A stretch of 64,000 nt of DNA, from positions 682,001 through 746,000 of the forward strand of contig JABWDB010000034.1 in assembly GCA_019614645.1 (NCBI GenBank). The letters run 5' to 3'. Both the position numbers and the translations under genes were made by a program. Origin of the DNA: Stratiolaelaps scimitus (Eukaryota; Arthropoda; Arachnida; Mesostigmata; Laelapidae). Under the pieces are notes generated by a model. The model made no database searches. It had not been told where the DNA came from and worked only from the letters and a program-made list of their open reading frames with translations. Below are positions 1 through 11,705 of the stretch, piece by piece (positions within the stretch are counted from its first letter, which is position 1; each line of letters begins with the position of its first letter).

Positions 1-2003
1 ACATTACATGGCCTCCGTGGCACTAACTTCGTGCGACGCTGTGTTCCTGAACTACGAGTGTATTCCAGGTTAGCCAAGGATCTATGGTTTGTCACACGAG
101 CGTTGAATCACCTATAATATTCGCTACCGAATTACCACACATTTACCACACGAAAACTATCTAATCGATTTCGAAACGGAATTTAAGATCATAAAGCTAT
201 CTGTTTTGAATTGTGGACAGCACTGAATTGAGCAGTTAAAATATCTACAGAGTGTTAGTGTTATGTCATGCATTCGTTGGATCAGCGTAGGTAATGACAA
301 TCAGAGAGCTGACTAGCAACGGACGTTGGCGCCTCTTGGGTGTTTTCCTTTCCTGGCTGCTTCTTGGGCGACGCTTGAATAGAGACCATATCTCCGCCAT
401 GTTCTTTAAATTGTGTTTTATTCCGGGCCAGTATGCACATAGTGTTACAGATATGGTGACACATCGCGTCATATGCTAGGTGAGATTTTTCTAGTTCGAG
501 TCGCATCCGTTCGATTATTGCCGCAAGAGCCTGAGTATGCTACAATGTTTTTCCTCCCTAGTATGCAGCTTACTATACGGTCGTATTTTGTTAATTCGAG
601 GCGTACCCGTTGAAGTCTTTTTGGACACGAGTCTATCGGCTTTGAAAATATACTATGATCTGTGTTCATGATCACAATCGTGCGTATATGTAGTGCTCGG
701 TTTTTTACACGCCATCAGGGTGGCCAGACACTCCTTTTCTATGGCTGAGTATTATTATTCCGTGGTACTTAGTGAATGGGATGTGTATGCTACGAGCTCA
801 CCTTCTTGGACAAGTACTACCCCTTGTCCGTAGTCGCTCGCGTCCGTTTGTATCATTACTGGTGCGGCCTTATTAAAGTAAGCAAGTGTCGGCTTGTTGG
901 CTTTGCCATTGAAATTCGTACTATTTCTAATTGAGTCTGCATAATTTCTATGAGTTGGTCGAGGTTAGGGACAAACGACAGCATATATCATTCCCTTGAC
1001 GTCTTTAGGCGCTGGCATATCTAGTATCCCGCTTGATTTTTCTCTAAGTCAGTCTTTAATCCTTCCCTGCTGATAATATGGCCCATGCATTTTACTTCTG
1101 GCATTCCTATCAGTAGTTTGCTTTGTTGTACAGTAGTCCTGCTTGGCAAGCTCTCTTGAAAAGGGCTTGTAGAGTTCTATAGTGGTCGTCCGTTTATGAG
1201 CCCATAATCCGTCCGGGACTTCAAAAAGATTGTCCAATTTTCTGAAAGGTCACCTTCATTGCTCCTCGGTCGGGGATCTTTGAGTTGTCTCCCTAATTCT
1301 ATTTACGCTGTGAGGCTTACCACGCTGTCTCGTCTTCTGATGAGAGAATTAGCAAAGGTGGCCCCGACAGGTCGTTATAGTAATACCTAAAAGGTTAAGA
1401 GCTGAGGCCTGTTGGATAGGGGAACAGCTGAGGGTCAACTCGAAGAAAGAAAAATCAAAACAATTTTGTCTTCTGATCACGGCCTATATTTCGGGTTAGC
1501 ACTTCTTACAGTCTCTAAAGGTCACAGTCGATTGCGCCATGTTATGTCATGCATTGAATCTGCTTAGATGATGACGATCAGAGAGCTGAGTGATGTCCCT
1601 TGCGGCGCCGCCCTTTTCCGCCTGCATCTTGGCGGGATGTTTGAATATTGGCTATGTCTTCAAACAGTAGTCCACAGTGTCCTATCAGTGTTTCTGTCAG
1701 GTGGTAGATGACGACGAAATGAACACATTTTCACACCGATGCTACTCGAAATGTTTGTCCTCAATATAAGTCTAGTCTAAAGTGGCATGCGTATTTTCGA
1801 CCACCTGTTTGATGAAACGCTAAATAGCTTCGTTCACATTTGCAGAGGGTCCGCCGAACGTCTACTTCGTGATTAGCAAGAACGGAGTCACGTCACAGTG
1901 TATCACTGCTGCGCTAGAAGAAATGGATAAATCTGACCTTCATTTAAATGAAGCTGGGGTCCGCGCGTGTGTAGCAACTCTTGAAAAAAACTCTCGTAAT
2001 TAA
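1..2003 (+). CDS. Gene A (3' part): secreted six-cysteine family protein
   Basis: Only the last two coding exons lie in the window. Exon 4 (1-68, entered mid-exon) encodes a stretch from HYMASV to YECIP and ends in phase 1 at donor GTTAGC. Exon 5 (1846-2003) follows a TTTGCAG acceptor and runs GPPNVYFVISKNG... to a TAA at 2001-2003. The phase-1 junction matches genes B and C. Exon 4 is identical at protein level to gene B where visible, while exon 5 is close to gene C and clearly different from B. Intron 4 (69-1845) contains a Ty3/gypsy relic. An AATAAA at 2393-2398 may be the polyadenylation signal; its counterpart is conserved after gene C. Function not recognised; the paralogues have signal peptides, so secretion is expected. 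Confidence 0.82.
259..405 (-). repeat. Putative 3' LTR remnant of the gypsy relic
   Basis: This stretch begins TGTTATGTCATGCATT on the plus strand and shares scattered blocks with 1540-1690, including CAGAGAGCTGA. On the minus strand it ends in ...CATAACA, so it has the CA terminus expected of an LTR. The far end is not clear because the two copies diverge after about 145 bases. Confidence 0.5.
1346..1452 (+). repeat. SINE family 3, 5'-truncated copy
   Basis: Shares long blocks (AGCAAAGGTGGCCCCGACAG, TAAGAGCTGAGGCCTGT, CAGCTGAGGGTCA) with 32030-32172, and in reverse with 43650-43900, which keeps a tRNA-like head. The copy ends in the stem-like AGCTGAGGGTCA and an A-rich stretch. It lies inside the gypsy relic. 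Confidence 0.6.
1520..1539 (-). other. Primer-binding-site-like sequence next to LTR
   Basis: Directly inside the LTR edge the minus strand starts TGGCGCAATCGACTG. A PBS is expected to start TGG because it pairs with the CCA end of a tRNA. The position fits the element's orientation. Which tRNA it would pair with was not determined. Confidence 0.45.
1540..1690 (-). repeat. Putative 5' LTR remnant of the gypsy relic
   Basis: Second copy of the TGTTATGTCATGCATT repeat, about 1.28 kb from the first and in the same orientation. Identity to the first copy is patchy, which implies an old insertion. Its inner edge is directly followed, on the minus strand, by a TGG-starting primer-binding-site-like sequence. 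Confidence 0.5.
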
Positions 2004-2620
2004 AATCGTCCAATAAGGTGACCTTCCTCATTATGAGTGGATGCTTGCAATTTCCACATAGCCATCTGTCGAATCTAACGAGTAAATATAACTGACAACG
2101 CTATCGCGATTAACAGACAAATCATTGGCAAATCTGAGGCACGGATGCGGTTTGTGCAAATCATGTAGAGAAGACGATTGAATAGATTACGCATTGCTAA
2201 CTCGTACATATTATGACCTTTTAAAAACAAATTACAAAATATATGAACCATCTCAATTGGATGCCAATCATACGATAAAGGAATTTAATAGGTAAAAATG
2301 GCTGAACTGTTTAACCACTGTCGCTTGAATACAAACCGCTGGGGTTTAGTCTGAAAACGACTCCCGGGAGTCCGACTGGTCTTGAATATGTTAATAAAGT
2401 TCAATTGTTACTGTTCGCATGACCTACTCACTGATTTCATATACAATTTATTATGCAACCGTTTAAATTCACACGTTACGAATGCGAATATTACTTGAGA
2501 GCGGTAGACTTCGATGTTCTAGCAGGACCAGGAGTGTAGTCTTCGAACTGTCCACATTTATTGGGAGAGAGATTATTCTTTGTTATAGGAGATCCTAGTC
2601 ATGAAGAATATTTAATGTTA
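1846..2620. repeat. Inverted duplication, left arm (gene A exon 5 and 3' flank)
   Basis: This stretch (exon 5 of gene A plus about 600 bases downstream) matches the reverse complement of 15595-16394 over most of its length. Blocks include the coding part, the region around CAATTGGATGCCAATCATACG, the AATAAA at 2393-2398 and the ATTGGGAGAGAGATTAT block near 2560. Similarity is high in the exon and lower downstream, with small indels. It shows that A and C shared a 3' end before or after being placed in opposite orientation. Confidence 0.8.
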
Positions 2621-2830
2621 AGATTTTTAATATATATATACATATATATGCACAGAGGTAGAGCAATCTTCATTTTGGGTAAGCTTAGATACTGGGACGA
2701 TAAAGCGTTCTTTAACAGATGTTGGTGAATGTGATTTCCTTCTTAATAATGATGGCACTTTCAAGGATACAATTATATGTTTGGGTATGCAATTGTATAG
2801 TATTATTATTATTATTATTAAGAAAAACTC

Positions 2831-3184
2831 AATGTTCCCCGATATCTCGACTTCTTGAAGAGATCGATGAACAAATGGCGTGGGGATCGACAGCACCGAA
2901 TGTGGTTACTCGACGACGATGCAAGACCCCATCGCACTGCTGAAATTACCGCCTGGATGAAGGGGAACGATATTGAACGATGGCTTCAACCCCCAGATTC
3001 TCCTGATTTAAGCGCATGTGATTATGATTATTTCCGTGCATTAAGAAGAGCAATAGGCGGGGTTCCACATGCAAACGTCGACTTACTCACAACAGCAATT
3101 GATAACGAAATTATAAATGAAAAGGCGAATGGTAAATATTTGGCTATCTCAAAACTCCAAGCGCGCGGTGGAATCTGTGTGTAG
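2831..3184 (+). pseudogene. mariner transposase C-terminal fragment (DD34D)
   Basis: An open stretch carries the mariner catalytic core: DDDARPHRT, then exactly 34 residues after the second catalytic aspartate to the third (SPDLSACDYDYF). The preceding RYLDFLKR...MNKWRGD is also mariner-like. The N-terminal DNA-binding half and terminal inverted repeats are not visible, so this is a dead fragment. It is immediately followed by a fragment of a different retroelement (3190-3615). Confidence 0.75.
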
Positions 3185-3189
3185 ATCAA

Positions 3190-3615
3190 GCTGGAGTGTA
3201 CCTCTAACTCATACCAACGGGCGCCGCCCTGCCAGCTTCACTCTCATTCCCTCCCTTAACCGAGACCAGCATCTCGTTTGGGACGATACCGTGGCTCACA
3301 TTCTAGCCACCTTTTATGTCAACCATTGTGCGACCACTAGTTCGAGTGTGGAGCACGCCAAGCTTAGAGAGTACGCTGCCCCGCAGGCACCCCACCTCTT
3401 CTCCCCTCTTGCCTAGGAGACCTTAGACCGCATGGCCCCCTCATGGTCAACCCCGTCCAGGGGTATGCCATAGGCTAGTCCGCACCACGGGCGACAAGCC
3501 AGCAGGATGCTTCCCTCTTCAGCGCCTTTCCCTAGCTACGCGGAAAGGCAATCCCTTCGTCCCTCTCTGGACCATGAACACCGCGACCTGAAACCCTGCC
3601 CCACCCCCCAAGGAC
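3190..3615 (+). pseudogene. LINE C-terminal fragment (same family as 16938-17950)
   Basis: The translation shares GRRP, the QHLVWDDTV block, YVNHCAT and KLREYAA..PHLF with the longer minus-strand copy at 16938-17950, then decays with stops into the family's 3' end (GGGCGACAAGCCAGCAGGAT region). It is 5'-truncated and non-functional. The family's C-terminus resembles a restriction-like endonuclease; see the longer copy. Confidence 0.7.
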
Positions 3616-4129
3616 GTAACAGATTTTTGGACAATACAATAATCTGCCAGCCACTCGCTTGCAAAGCCGAACATTCTAATGAATAGCTATACTATTATAC
3701 ATTCGCTAGATTCAGCTAGACCACCACATGAACATCTTGCCTTGGCTATTTTTAGCGTTTTTCATATCTCTTCGTACTCTGCCTCTCGTTCGTCTTGCTC
3801 TCATGACGATTTCGCTGCCCGTCTATAATTTAGTGCTCCTCTGAACTTTGTTTCTGTCACATGAGTGTGCGTGTGTCCATGTTTGCGGGATCGTGCCAGC
3901 CGAGTTGGACAATGACGTTTCATGACCGCTTATAGAACAGTGGAAGCAACAGCTGTAACATCCGGCCGCTTAAATTATTGTCCTAACGCCCATACGAGGT
4001 ATAGTAATTGGACTTTAGTAACTCTCGAGCATCGTGTCCAACCTCAGTTCAGTTCGAGTGTCACTTTACATCGTGCGGGTTTGCTTGAAACATCTATTTT
4101 CGGTGTCTCGATACGAGTCGTCGCACAAA
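3616..4129. other. Intergenic upstream region of gene B
   Basis: No gene or repeat recognised in 3616-3990. The last 130 bases probably hold the promoter and 5' UTR of gene B. Two overlapping TCAGTT initiator-like motifs lie at 4044-4054, giving a 5' UTR of about 80 bases if used. A TATAG at about 4002 is some 40 bases upstream, a little far for a TATA box. The site is an inference. Confidence 0.3.
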
Positions 4130-7100
4130 ATGCCGACAACGTATATTATTGTTGCCTATGTTCTCGCTGTGTTGCTCATGGTCAGCAGTCGTAAGTACAA
4201 TATATAATCAAGGGTGATCGATGAGATGGTTATTAATTAATAGATGAAAATATGATGCAGTCCTAAAAAGCGTGCTCAAAATTGTGTTATGGCGTGTGTA
4301 TTTTCGAATTCTTAATTTTATCTCACTATACTGCGTGCAAGGTCGTTGTAAATTGCAGCACCTAATAGGCGGTTTGATGAAACAGCTGGATCAGTACAGC
4401 GAAACAGGAGTATTTTATGAAGTATATATATATATATATATATGAATCAGCGCTGTAACCCTTGTGTGCGCTCAACACCGGGTCATAGGTGACTGTGCTT
4501 GCGTTGGTTGGGTGCAGCCTATCTCATTTTGGGGGAAGGCCTTCTCTGACCGGTGATCTGAATAAATAAATTCATGTTACAAAAATGGCCAGGTTGGATT
4601 GACAGCGTTCTTGTTTACTCATGAATTTCAGCGGGTGCGTTGGCTAAGCTTGATCTCTCGGTCTGCGAGAAGAATTGCTCAGCTAGCGAAGTTCACAGGT
4701 TGAACCAAAAGGTAAGGTATACGAGCTAAAGACAGGTAACACGAGAGTGTCCTCGAAGATCGTCTACAAGAGCCACTACACTTCAAGTTGCTCAGCAATT
4801 AACATACTTTATGCTTACAGTACTAAGAACATGGTGTAATTGTTTGCTGTGTGTGAATTCGACAGATCAGGCACGGTATGCAGTTCTACTTTACAAACAT
4901 CGAGCAGTGTGTGTACTCCAATATTACAGAAAATGAAAATGAGCTCAAGTTCATTGCTTTCGAAAAGGGACTCGACGAGCCGCCTACGATGTAAGTATGA
5001 CAGTGACTCGCTCACAATATTTTTGTACGTCTGTTGAGGGGTGTCACAGGGTGTGCTGATTGTAGAAGTTCGTTCCGCCACGCTAACTTAAAACAGAGCT
5101 TGTCCAGCCCCTAAAAACAAGGCTAAGTCCTTTACGGTATTTACAATTGGATAGTGGCATGCTACTTCCTCTGAAAAGTCAACAGCAGTCTAGCAAATGC
5201 ATTGGGAGGAGGAAGATACCGTGGGGCATGTCAATCGGGGACACGGATATGCTTCCGAATAAAATATGATTTCCTCAAATTATCCAGTTCATACAGCCGT
5301 AGCAGGCGAAGCGTTGCTTAGACAAGCGTTGTTTTCATTCGCTTATATAAGGAGGATTTGTTCTTTGAGCTGCGAGGGCACTCTCATCCATTCCATCCAC
5401 CAACAAATCTCTTTTTCTGTAATTAGCTACGACTTTCCTAATGAGGACGACTGCTACATCGATAACCGAGGACATTACATGGCCTCCGTGGCACTAACTT
5501 CGTGCGACGCTGTGTTCCTGAACTACGAGTGTATTCCAGGTTAGCCAAGGGTCTATGATTTGTCACACGAGCGTCAAATCACCTATAATATTCGCTACTG
5601 AATTACCACACATTTAGTAGCATTTACGCACGGGCAGTACGATACCTGTTGTCCGTGGTATATATAATAATATGAACGTAGGTTCGAGCCCTAGGCCGAA
5701 GGCCGGGCCGTTGAGATGAGCGACAAAAGTTGTAGAGAAGGAGCCGGCGGCGGCGGCGTCGACGACGGCGGCGGAAGCACCAGCAACCCATTCGCCCGAA
5801 GCGGCGGCGGGGTGCAGCGGTCACCGGTACAACAGCAAACCGGGAGCTCGAGCGCGGCTGAAAACCTAGCCCGCCCGGGCGAAGCGATTGACACGGACAC
5901 CACCCCAATGGAGGGGAGGCATATCGGCGGTGAAGGAGAGAGTAAGGCACCTGAGAAGAGGAAGCTCGAGCTGTCGCCGGCGTCGAAGCAGATGGAGCCG
6001 GAGGGCGTCAAACTTAGGACAGGAAGTGGAAGGAAGTGGCTAGACCACCTCAAGATACTGGTTAGAGGTAAAAACATCACGGAGCTCCCGACCCCAGAGT
6101 GGCCGGAAGAACTGCTCGAAATTGAGGAGTATGAAGATGGTAGGGAGGCCATCGAAACCTGGTCTAAGGTACTGAAGGCATGCTGCAAAAGGTACACACA
6201 CACCAGCCTGGAGATCAAGATTGCGACGGAAGAACTGATGAAGGTGGTCATCACAACCAAGAGACTAGAGAAAGAGCGCGATTCTACGAGGGAGGACGAA
6301 GCTAAGGCCAGGACCGAGTCACAGGAATCGAGACTGAGAGGAATCATCGCGCACCTCGAGATGGAAAACGCGGAGCTCCGGGCTCGGGGACCGTCGCCGA
6401 CAGAGGCAGTCACCTGCCAACGATGCCAGGAAGAAGTCGGTAAGGAAGTCGCCGAGGCACGGCGAAAGGCTGAAACCATCGCCCGGCTGGACACGGGTAT
6501 TGAGACAGCAGTGACTGAGGCAAGCATCATGAAGGTCATCCGGAATGAATGGCCGGAGGAGATGTTCGCTAGGGCCGGGTTAACGAACAAAAGCGTCCTT
6601 GAACCGAGGGAGACGCGAGCCCTACTCATTAGGGAGGGCTCGGATAAAGACGCGGCACTGCTGACGCGCTTGGCCGCCGCCTTCCCCTCGGCCCCGGCCG
6701 CGGCTAGCCTCCCGGCTGGGAGGGTGGCGGTCCTACGCAGCCAGGACGCGTTTGAAATAATCGGGGAGAACGAGGAGGCATCGGCTGCTGGACCTCCGCC
6801 CGCCTCCAGAGCGCTGATAATAGGAATGTCTCCGCGAGACGACACCGCGCCTGAGAACTTCGTCAGACTTTTGCGGAGGATCATGGCGGCAGGTAAAAGA
6901 GAGACGAGGACCGAGAACATGGCAGTCCACATCTCAGACGAGTACAACAGCGAACTCGACCGTAAGCTGATCGAGACGCTGTGCAGACAGCTGGGATGCG
7001 ACGCAGAGCTGTACACCCGGCAGAGCGTCAAAACGACGACCAGGGCGACAGGCGACAAGACTGAGAATAAATGGCAGGGGCAGAGTACGCTCTGGATCAA

Positions 7101-10100
7101 GAAGTTGGAGGGAAAGAGTGCGGCGGAGACTCTGCGCTCCATCAGGGAGCATATCAACCCGGACGCAGCCGGAGTCCGAATTCTGAATCGGGGTATAACG
7201 ACGACGAAAGAGGGTGACCTTATCATTAGGGTAAGCGAGTCGAAAGCAGGCGCAGGGAAATCTTTCGCCGAGGCTATCCGGAATGGAGCAAAGGCGACAG
7301 TTGACTGCAAGCAGGGCGTAGGACCCATGCAGTCGGTTGTCCTGCGAGACGTCTATGCACTCGCAGATAGAAGAACCATAGAGCAGATAGTGCGGAAGGA
7401 ACTAGGACTACCGACGGGGATACCCATCCGTACCGAGGAACCGCGAGAAACAAGAGGACGATGGCAATGCCTTGTCGGTCTGCCAACCTCTGCGGCGGCC
7501 CGCCTCATCGCGAAAGGCAAGATAACGATCTGCGGCCAAACCTCACGCACCGAGGAATGGCACCAGCTGCCGGTATGCCACCGCTGTCAGAAACCAGGCC
7601 ACCAGGCCAAGAACTGCAGTGAAGAACGGCTAGACGGTAAGCGCTGTTACAGATGCGGAGACACCGGGCATGTGTCCCGGTGCTGCGAGAAGCCGGACTG
7701 GTATTGCCACTCATGTGAAGTGGAGGGACACTCGGCCTACTCCGCCACATGCCCGAAAATGGCGGCAAAGCTGAAAGAGCTGCGGGAAGAAGCCAAAGCA
7801 AGGAACAGGGAGGCCCTCCTTCGTGCCTCAGAGACCGCAGCAGGGACGGCTCAAGCGTCACAGTCCGACGGAGCAACTGAGGCAGTGGCAGCACCAGTGG
7901 CGGATAAAAACCGTGGGGGAAAGAAGAGGGCGACTGTAGACAAGGATGGATTCACCACGCCACGAGTGTCGGCTCGTTGCCCAAGCAATGACGGCAGCGA
8001 AAGTGGCGGGGTCCCCCTCCCTCACCCCTAAAAATGATTAAGGTTCTACAGGTTAACCTGAACAGGGCCCGGCTGGCACATGATCTACTTGAGGCAACAG
8101 CCACGAGGCTTCAAGTGGACATGTGTTTGGTCACAGAACCCAATGTGAAGCTGGCCAAGAAGAAAGGCTGGCTCTTAGACGAGCGAGAAGATGCGGCTGT
8201 CTGGATAGTGGACAGAAGCATGACAATAGAAGAACAGGGAAGAGGTGACGGCTTTGCCTGGGTAAAAACGGGGGGAACGACAGTGTTCAGCTGTTACTTC
8301 TCCCCGAATAGATCCCTGCAGGAGTTCACCGATTTCCTGTCCAAAATTGAGAACGTGATGCACCAAGGCGGAAAGTTCGTCGTCACCGGTGACTTCAACG
8401 CGGCGGCAACGGAATGGGGGAGCAGGGCCACAAACCCGAGGGGATGGGAGCTGCTCGAATGGGCGGCTACAGCAGACCTGGAGTTGGCAAACGACGGGCT
8501 AACACCTACTTTCTCCAGGAGGGGACAGACGGCATTCATCGACCTGACGCTTTATTCTGGAGGGGTGGGGGTAACAGACTGGGTGGCGATGGACGATGAG
8601 GAATCCCTCAGCGACCACCACTACATCAGCTTCGACTTGTCTCTGCAGCGGGCCCCCCAACAACAGCAGCGGCGACAGTGGCTAGCCAAACGGCTTGACA
8701 AAGACAAGCTTAGACAAGCTACCCGAAGATGGTGCGAAGCGCATGAGGACGAACGAACAGAGGGGAACCTCATAAAGATCCTCGAGAAAGCGTGCGAGGA
8801 AGCAGCACCAGTGACACACTCGGCGGGCCGCAACCGGAGGCCGAAATACTGGTGGACGAGGGAAATAGGAAGAGCACGACGGGAGTGCAACACTGTAAGA
8901 AGAATCTACACAAGACAACGGAGGGAGACTACCCGAGGAGGTACACCACCCCCGATAGAACAAGAATACAAGCTGAGGAAACACGAATATGAGCTCCTAA
9001 TACGGAGAAGCAAAGAAAGTAAATGGAGAGAACTAACCGAGCAGGTAGAGACAAATGTATGGGGAGACGCGTACAAAATTGTCATGAAGAGGTTTGGCGC
9101 GGCCCCTCCCAAGATGGCGAGGGAACAGGGAATGAGGGCCATCCGGCACCTCTTTCCTACCCATCAACCCAGGCTGCAGCAAGACGACCATGACACGTCG
9201 CCGCCACCCACTGTTACAGAAGAGGAGGTACGCGAAGCTGGGGAACGCATCGCCGCCCGTAAAGCGGGAGGCCCGGATGGTATTCCCCCAGAAGCGATCA
9301 AAGCCTTGATCAAAGAGAGACCGGACTACTTCGCCACGATTGTAAATAAGCTTCTGACAGAGAGGTCCTTTCCTACCCAGTGGAAGTCGGCCAAGCTAGT
9401 ACTACTAGCGAAACCGGGTAAGCCGTTGGACTCCCCCTCGGCTTACCGACCTCTCTGCCTGCTTAGCGTCGTGGCGAAGGCGTTCGAGGCAGTGATAGCG
9501 AGACGGCTAGTGACCGAACTGGAGGAGGGCAACCTCCTCTCGGACGCCCAACATGGTTTCAGGAAGAGACGATCGACGCAGACCGCTCTGGAAAGCGTAA
9601 TGAGACTGGCGCAAGAGGAGAGAGAAAGAACGCCGAGGACAAGGAAATTTTGTCTTGCGGTGCTCTTAGACGTGAAGAACGCCTTCAACTCCATCCCCTG
9701 GAGCACGGTGTGCGAAGCGCTGGAGAGAAAGGGAGTGTCGCGATACCTCCAGGAGGTGATCAACAGCTACCTCAGCGAACGGAGGATCAACTGGGACGGA
9801 GCAGAGCACGAAATGACGGCGGGCGTACCACAGGGATCGGTCTTAGGGCCGATACTGTGGAACGTGGCCTACGACGACGTGCTGAGGCTAGACTACCCAG
9901 AAGAGGTCACACCGGTGGCGTATGCAGACGACCTGGTGCTCATTATCAAGGACAAAAAGGAAAGCGACATTAAAAGGAAGGCGAACGAGGCCATCGCCCA
10001 GGTGGAAGCTTGGATGACCGCCCACGGGCTTCGCCTCGCACCGGAAAAGACAGAGGCCATCTTCCTAATAGGGAGGAAACGGCTGAATGTCCCCATGGCC

Positions 10101-11664
10101 CTGATGCACGGGACCCAAGTGGTCACCCCGAAGAAGGAGGTAAAGTATCTGGGGGTCATGCTGGACCAAGGCATGACCTTTAGTGCTCACATACGATATG
10201 CCACCAAGAAGGCGGAGCAGGCGGCAACAAACCTCTGCCGGCTCATGCCGAGAACACGGGGTGCCAGCGAGGGGAAAAGGCGTCTGTTGGCAACCGTTGC
10301 AGAATCGGTGGTGCTCTACGCATCGCCGGTTTGGCGACAGGCGCTGAAGAAGAAGTGTAACGTGAAAGCGCTAAGAAAAACGCAGCGTGTCCTGGCACTG
10401 CGCGTGTGCCGTGCATACAGGACCACGGCCACCCTCACGGCCCTGGTCCTGAGCCGGATGGTCCCCTGGGACCTGAAGGTAGAAGAAAGGGCCAAGTTGG
10501 GCAGAGACCTCAATACCGGCCCAGTCGCTGTAAGAGAGGAAAGCATCAGAGAGATGCAAGCAGAGTGGGAGCAGGGAGGGACGTCGAGGTGGACCAAGTC
10601 CATCATCCGCGACCTAAGCGGGTGGTTCCACCGAGAACATGGTGAAACCACTTACAGACTTACCCAGTTGCTCGGCGGGCACGGGTGTTTTGCGAAATAC
10701 CTTCATAAATTTAAGAAGGTAGAATCGCCGTTTTGTGTCCACTGCGACAGCGGGGCAGAGGACGACGCAGAACATACACTGCTGAAGTGTGAAGCGTTCC
10801 AAGAGGAAAGACTCAAGATGGAGCGGAAGATAGAAGACAAAGTAACCACCCAGAACTTAGTACAGCACATGCTGCAGAGTGCAGAAAAGTGGGAAGCAGT
10901 GCAAGAGTTTGCAGAGGAGGCCATCTCGCGCAAGGAGCGTGCGGAGATGGCCCGGCAAGGGCGTTTGTAGAAAGAAAAGAAGAACACAGCCAAAAATTAC
11001 GAAGTAATCATGTACATGTTCCGTAATTTTGTCTTAATAAACTTGCCACCCACAAGGTCGTGGGTGGTCCAAAAAAAAAAAAAAAAAAAAAGGTTCGAGC
11101 CCTGCTGTGTGACATGTAAGAGAGCTTAAGCATTGTAAAATTGCAGCTTTTTTAATAAACCAATAAAACCTTTACCTTTACGGACAACAGGTATCGTCGC
11201 AAATACAATATTGACAATAATATAACCGCAAACACAATATTGACAAAGAATTGGACTATAGGATAGCATTTTTTTGTCACGTATACACAGTGGCAACTTG
11301 AGTAACCAAGGCTGATAATTGATAAAGAGTATAGAATTATTAAGCCGTCGGAGAAATTTTGGACTGTTTCGCGGAACGGGACAGATTGTGTCTGATACAA
11401 TTTTCGGTGAGCACTCCCATGACAATCATATGTTCCAGCTGACTCGTGGATTTCGACAAATACTGTGGTTTGCCAAACCACATGTGACTCCTGCGGTACA
11501 AATGTAGCCAGCGGCACCTCCACAATCAAGGCCCTGCGCCGCAGACAAACAACTGTTAAAACGGACGGGAGTAAAGGAGGGATCTAATTGTTTTCTAACC
11601 GAGAGCTGTTCGATATTGTGCTTTTAAGACAGTGGATGAAGGGGCGGATTTTTTGAAACAGTCT

Positions 11665-11705
<41 letters not shown>

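Larger units (their letters stand above)
259..1690 (-). mobile_element. Degenerate Ty3/gypsy LTR retrotransposon
   Basis: On the minus strand, between about 1260 and 470, the conceptual translation follows the end of a gypsy-type reverse transcriptase (DMPAPKDVKGM), then RNase H with the TDASDYG motif (about 830-850), the SAIEKECLA block (about 705-745), and the segment just after RNase H (LELTKYDRIV). Frameshifts and stops break it. No gag or integrase is visible, so the interior is heavily deleted. Related sequences at 259-405 and 1540-1690 are read as LTR remnants, and a primer-binding-site-like stretch abuts the second one. It lies in intron 4 of gene A, antisense to it. Domain matches are from memory of the family; the decay is read directly. 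Confidence 0.75.
5693..11091 (+). mobile_element. R1-clade non-LTR retrotransposon, apparently full length
   Basis: The element has a short 5' leader (about 23 bases, G/C-rich), ORF1 (5716-8031), ORF2 (8034-10970), a 100-base 3' UTR with two hairpins, and an A20-21 tail (11071-11091). It is flanked by the 12-bp duplication GGTTCGAGCCCT. Both ORFs are uninterrupted over 5.2 kb, so the insertion is young. Clade is assigned from ORF1 with three zinc knuckles, an APE-type endonuclease, no RNase H, and the R1-type C-terminal CCHC following an HGCFAKYL motif. It lies in sense orientation in intron 4 of gene B, inside a truncated copy of SINE family 1. Whether it is transcribed is unknown. Confidence 0.95.

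Noticed and set aside
5624..7328. Long minus-strand open frames opposite LINE ORF1 (up to 545 codons)
   Set aside because: Complementary shadow of a GC-rich coding region; no domains, and the plus strand has clear Gag motifs.
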